Shown here: positions 62,063 through 64,000 of the stretch, in pieces
Layout: the number at the start of each line of letters is the position of its first letter
How positions within the stretch are numbered: the stretch's first letter is position 1
Assembly: GCA_018066965.1 (NCBI GenBank)
Contig: JAGPVP010000118.1
Location: 1 to 64,000 of the forward strand
Origin: Zhongshania sp.
GTDB taxonomy: Bacteria > Pseudomonadota > Gammaproteobacteria > Pseudomonadales > Spongiibacteraceae
DNA length: 64,000 bases
Reading direction: 5' to 3'
Position numbers and translations under genes: made by a program
The notes under the pieces: model-generated
The model's input: the letters and a program-made list of their open reading frames with translations, nothing else
The model's database searches: none
Told to the model about the DNA's origin: nothing

Positions 62063-63426
62063 CTGGGCTTGCGGGGGCGGCGGCGTCGCGGAGCGCGAGG
62101 TTTTTCACCAGCGGGAACCTGAGTGAGCATGGCGCCACGGGTGTCTGCGTGAGCCTCTTGGAATGCCAGCCACCACTGTCCTAATCCTGCCTCTACTTCT
62201 CCTGCTTGTTCGCGCAAAAGTAGGAAGTCGAAGCCCGCTCGGAAATAGCGATGATCTAAAAGTAACTCGGCGCGCTTACCTGTGCGGCGGGTGAGTCGGC
62301 ACTGTAATTCCCATATGTCGCGCATTGGCAAAGAAAATCGCTTGGGAATGGCAACAGTTTGCTGTTGTTTATGCAATACGCGCTCGGCGGCTTGGTGTAG
62401 TGCTGGAATTTCTGGAACACCGCTATCCAGAATTTCTTTGTGAATACGTTTTACGACGGGCCACAGTAGTACCGCGTAGATAAATGCCGGGGTGACGTGT
62501 TTATCTTCGGCAATTCTCGCGTCGGTATTGATGAGGCCTTGTTGAATAATCGCCTCTGCAGCCGGCTCGTGCTGATTCAGCATTTTCTGGGTTGCGGGGA
62601 ACAGAGGGCTGAAAAGACCGTAGCGCTGCAAAAGCGCGTAAGTTTGAATGCCCTGGCCAGACATTAGGAGCTTGATCACTTCATCAAACATCCGCGCAGC
62701 GGAAATGTCGGTCAGCAGTGGTGCCAGGCGTTTTAGCGGCTCTTCGGTGCGTTGTTCGATATCAAAGTTGAGCTTGGCGGCAAAGCGGACAACTCTGAGC
62801 ATTCTGACGGGATCTTCGCGATAGCGTGTCTCAGGATCGCCGATAATGCGTATGAGCTTGCGCTCTAAGTCTTGCATGCCGCCAACATAATCGTAAACGC
62901 AGAAGTCGCGACTTGAATAATAGAGGGCGTTGATGCTTAGGTCGCGGCGCGCGGCATCTTCTTCCACCGATCCGTAAACATTGTCACGGGTAAGCATGCC
63001 TGATTCAGTGCGGGCGGAGTGCTTGTTGCGCTGAGCGCTGGAGGCGTCGTGGCCGCCCCGAAACGTGGTGACCTCAATGATTTCGTTGCCGAAGCGCACG
63101 TGCACAATGCGAAACCGGCGGCCGATGATTCGGCTGTTGCGGAATGCACCGCGAACTTGCTCAGGAGTTGCATTGGTCGCGATGTCAAAATCTTTGGGTT
63201 GGCCGCCCAAAAGCAAGTCGCGAACGCCGCCGCCCACCAAGTAGGCATCGAAGCCCTCTTCGTTTAGGCGTCGAATAACTTTAATTGCGGCGTCGCTGAT
63301 ATTTTTGCGGGAAACGCAGTGCTCATCTCGCGGAATAATGGTCGCGGAGTTTGGCGCGTATTGGGTGGGTTTGGAAAACTTGCCAGAGAGTTTTTTCCAG
63401 AGCCCGGTCACGGAGCTAGATGTCAT
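62059..63426 (-). CDS. pcnB: Poly(A) polymerase I
   Basis: AYLVGGGVRDLLLGGQPKDFDIATNATPEQVR…RRDLSINALYY…YREDPVRMLRVVRFAAKL; C-terminal RAPRRRRPRKPR. Confidence 0.94.
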   Translation of the reverse strand: MTSSSVTGLWKKLSGKFSKPTQYAPNSATIIPRDEHCVSRKNISDAAIKVIRRLNEEGFDAYLVGGGVRDLLLGGQPKDFDIATNATPEQVRGAFRNSRIIGRRFRIVHVRFGNEIIEVTTFRGGHDASSAQRNKHSARTESGMLTRDNVYGSVEEDAARRDLSINALYYSSRDFCVYDYVGGMQDLERKLIRIIGDPETRYREDPVRMLRVVRFAAKLNFDIEQRTEEPLKRLAPLLTDISAARMFDEVIKLLMSGQGIQTYALLQRYGLFSPLFPATQKMLNQHEPAAEAIIQQGLINTDARIAEDKHVTPAFIYAVLLWPVVKRIHKEILDSGVPEIPALHQAAERVLHKQQQTVAIPKRFSLPMRDIWELQCRLTRRTGKRAELLLDHRYFRAGFDFLLLREQAGEVEAGLGQWWLAFQEAHADTRGAMLTQVPAGEKPRAPRRRRPRKPR

Positions 63427-63555
63427 TGATGTTTGTGCTTAGCCGATAACTATTATGAAGCCGGTATTCTAGCACAGGCTTATTTCTAGTGTTGTTAAAG
63501 GATTGGTGGAATTTTGGCTTTGGCTGTGTAACTGGAGGCAAGTTAAATTTTGGAG

Positions 63556-63592
63556 CTTCTAAAACGAAGAAGGGGAAAACATTGTCTTCCCC
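63556..63592 (-). terminator. Terminator-like hairpin of the candidate sRNA
   Basis: Minus strand GGGGAAGAC-AAT-GTTTTCCCC then TTCTTCGTTTT. Confidence 0.7.
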
Positions 63593-63676
63593 ACCCAGGT
63601 CTCTTTGCTTTTGTATTATTATTATTCTTTCTCTGTTTTCTTATTATTATTTTGTTTTTTTATTATTCTTCGCTCC
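63556..63676 (-). ncRNA. Candidate CrcZ-like Hfq/Crc-sequestering sRNA
   Basis: Minus strand between cbrB-like and pcnB; repeated AAnAAnAA words (AAGAATAATAAAAAAACAAAATAATAATAAGAA…AAAGAATAATAATAATAC) downstream of a GG-N10-GC promoter; ends in a hairpin. Confidence 0.75.
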
Positions 63677-63680
63677 CAAT

Positions 63681-63700
63681 ATAGAGCATATGCCGTGCCA
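63681..63700 (-). promoter_or_regulatory. Sigma-54 (-24/-12) promoter
   Basis: Minus strand TGGCACGGCATATGCT: GG-N10-GC, one mismatch to TGGCACG-N4-TTGCW. Confidence 0.82.
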
Positions 63701-63796
63701 GTTTTGTTTTTTCCTTTACTATCAGTATCTTACTGTTTTTTGTGCTCGTATTTGGGCTTTGCATATTTGTAAATTGTTACCTTACTAAACGCCCTT

Positions 63797-63823
63797 TGTT
63801 ACGATTGCTTGTGGCGGGTAACG
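63797..63823 (-). promoter_or_regulatory. Candidate CbrB-type upstream activating palindrome
   Basis: Plus strand TGTTAC-N15-GTAACG, with an additional TGTTAC at 63775-63780; ~110-135 nt upstream of the -12 element. Confidence 0.6.
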
Positions 63824-63837
63824 CCTCCGTTTTAATT

Positions 63838-64000
63838 CTATGAGCCTGAACGGGAACTAACCTTCTTGCGTGGAATGCCCAATCGTTGGCGGCGCTCCCA
63901 CAGACATTTTCTGCTGACGCCGAGTTTCTGTGCCAGTTCGGTTTCGCTCATAGAATCCTGGTGTTCGAGTACAAAGCGTTGGAAATAGTCCTCCAGTGAG
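63838..64000 (-). CDS. cbrB: 3' end of CbrB-like sigma-54-dependent response regulator (partial)
   Basis: SLEDYFQRFVLEHQDSMSETELAQKLGVSRKCLWERRQRLGIPRKK: Fis-type HTH; adjacent to pcnB as in Pseudomonas. Confidence 0.85.
   Translation of the reverse strand, partial: SLEDYFQRFVLEHQDSMSETELAQKLGVSRKCLWERRQRLGIPRKKVSSRSGS

Noticed and set aside
63489-63788. 99-aa plus-strand ORF (…CIIIILSLFSYYYFVFLLFF…)
   Set aside because: Its hydrophobic stretch is the antisense of the AAnAAnAA-rich sRNA region; no RBS or homology apparent.

Overview
This 64 kb window comes from a gammaproteobacterial chromosome, probably a marine Cellvibrionales/Spongiibacteraceae-like lineage (inferred from gene content only). 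Left part (0-7 kb): housekeeping genes (rlmJ, fbp), composite palindromic repeats, and an IS4-family element next to a truncated DUF3570/ApbE operon. Accessory region (8.8-14.3 kb): looks like an integrase-less integron cassette cluster (CALIN-like). It holds a DUF262 + MAE_28990-type HEPN pair, a two-gene Kiwa-like system (KwaA/KwaB-DUF4868), small cassette-type ORFs and a YoeB/YefM-type toxin-antitoxin pair, separated by attC-like sites; a RAYT remnant follows. Middle part (14.4-38 kb): TetR and AraC regulators, a tri-heme lipoprotein, fadH, gdhA, SulP, pckA, an HDOD protein, ybiT, a MITE-like element and metabolic genes. At 38.6-54.3 kb: an acyl-CoA catabolic locus fused to an MMPL / DUF1329 x2 / YCF48-like / DUF1302 envelope module. 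Right end: acs-panD-panC-panB-dNK-folK-pcnB and the 3' end of a cbrB-like regulator. The most exciting observation is in the cbrB-pcnB intergenic region. It carries a near-consensus sigma-54 promoter, a CbrB-like upstream palindrome, a run of overlapping AAnAAnAA (Hfq/Crc) motifs and a terminator hairpin, all on the minus strand: a short CrcZ-like sponge sRNA at the same locus as Pseudomonas crcZ. Several genes of the catabolic/MMPL locus carry AAnAAnAA motifs at their translation starts. All calls were made by reading the sequence; no searches were run.
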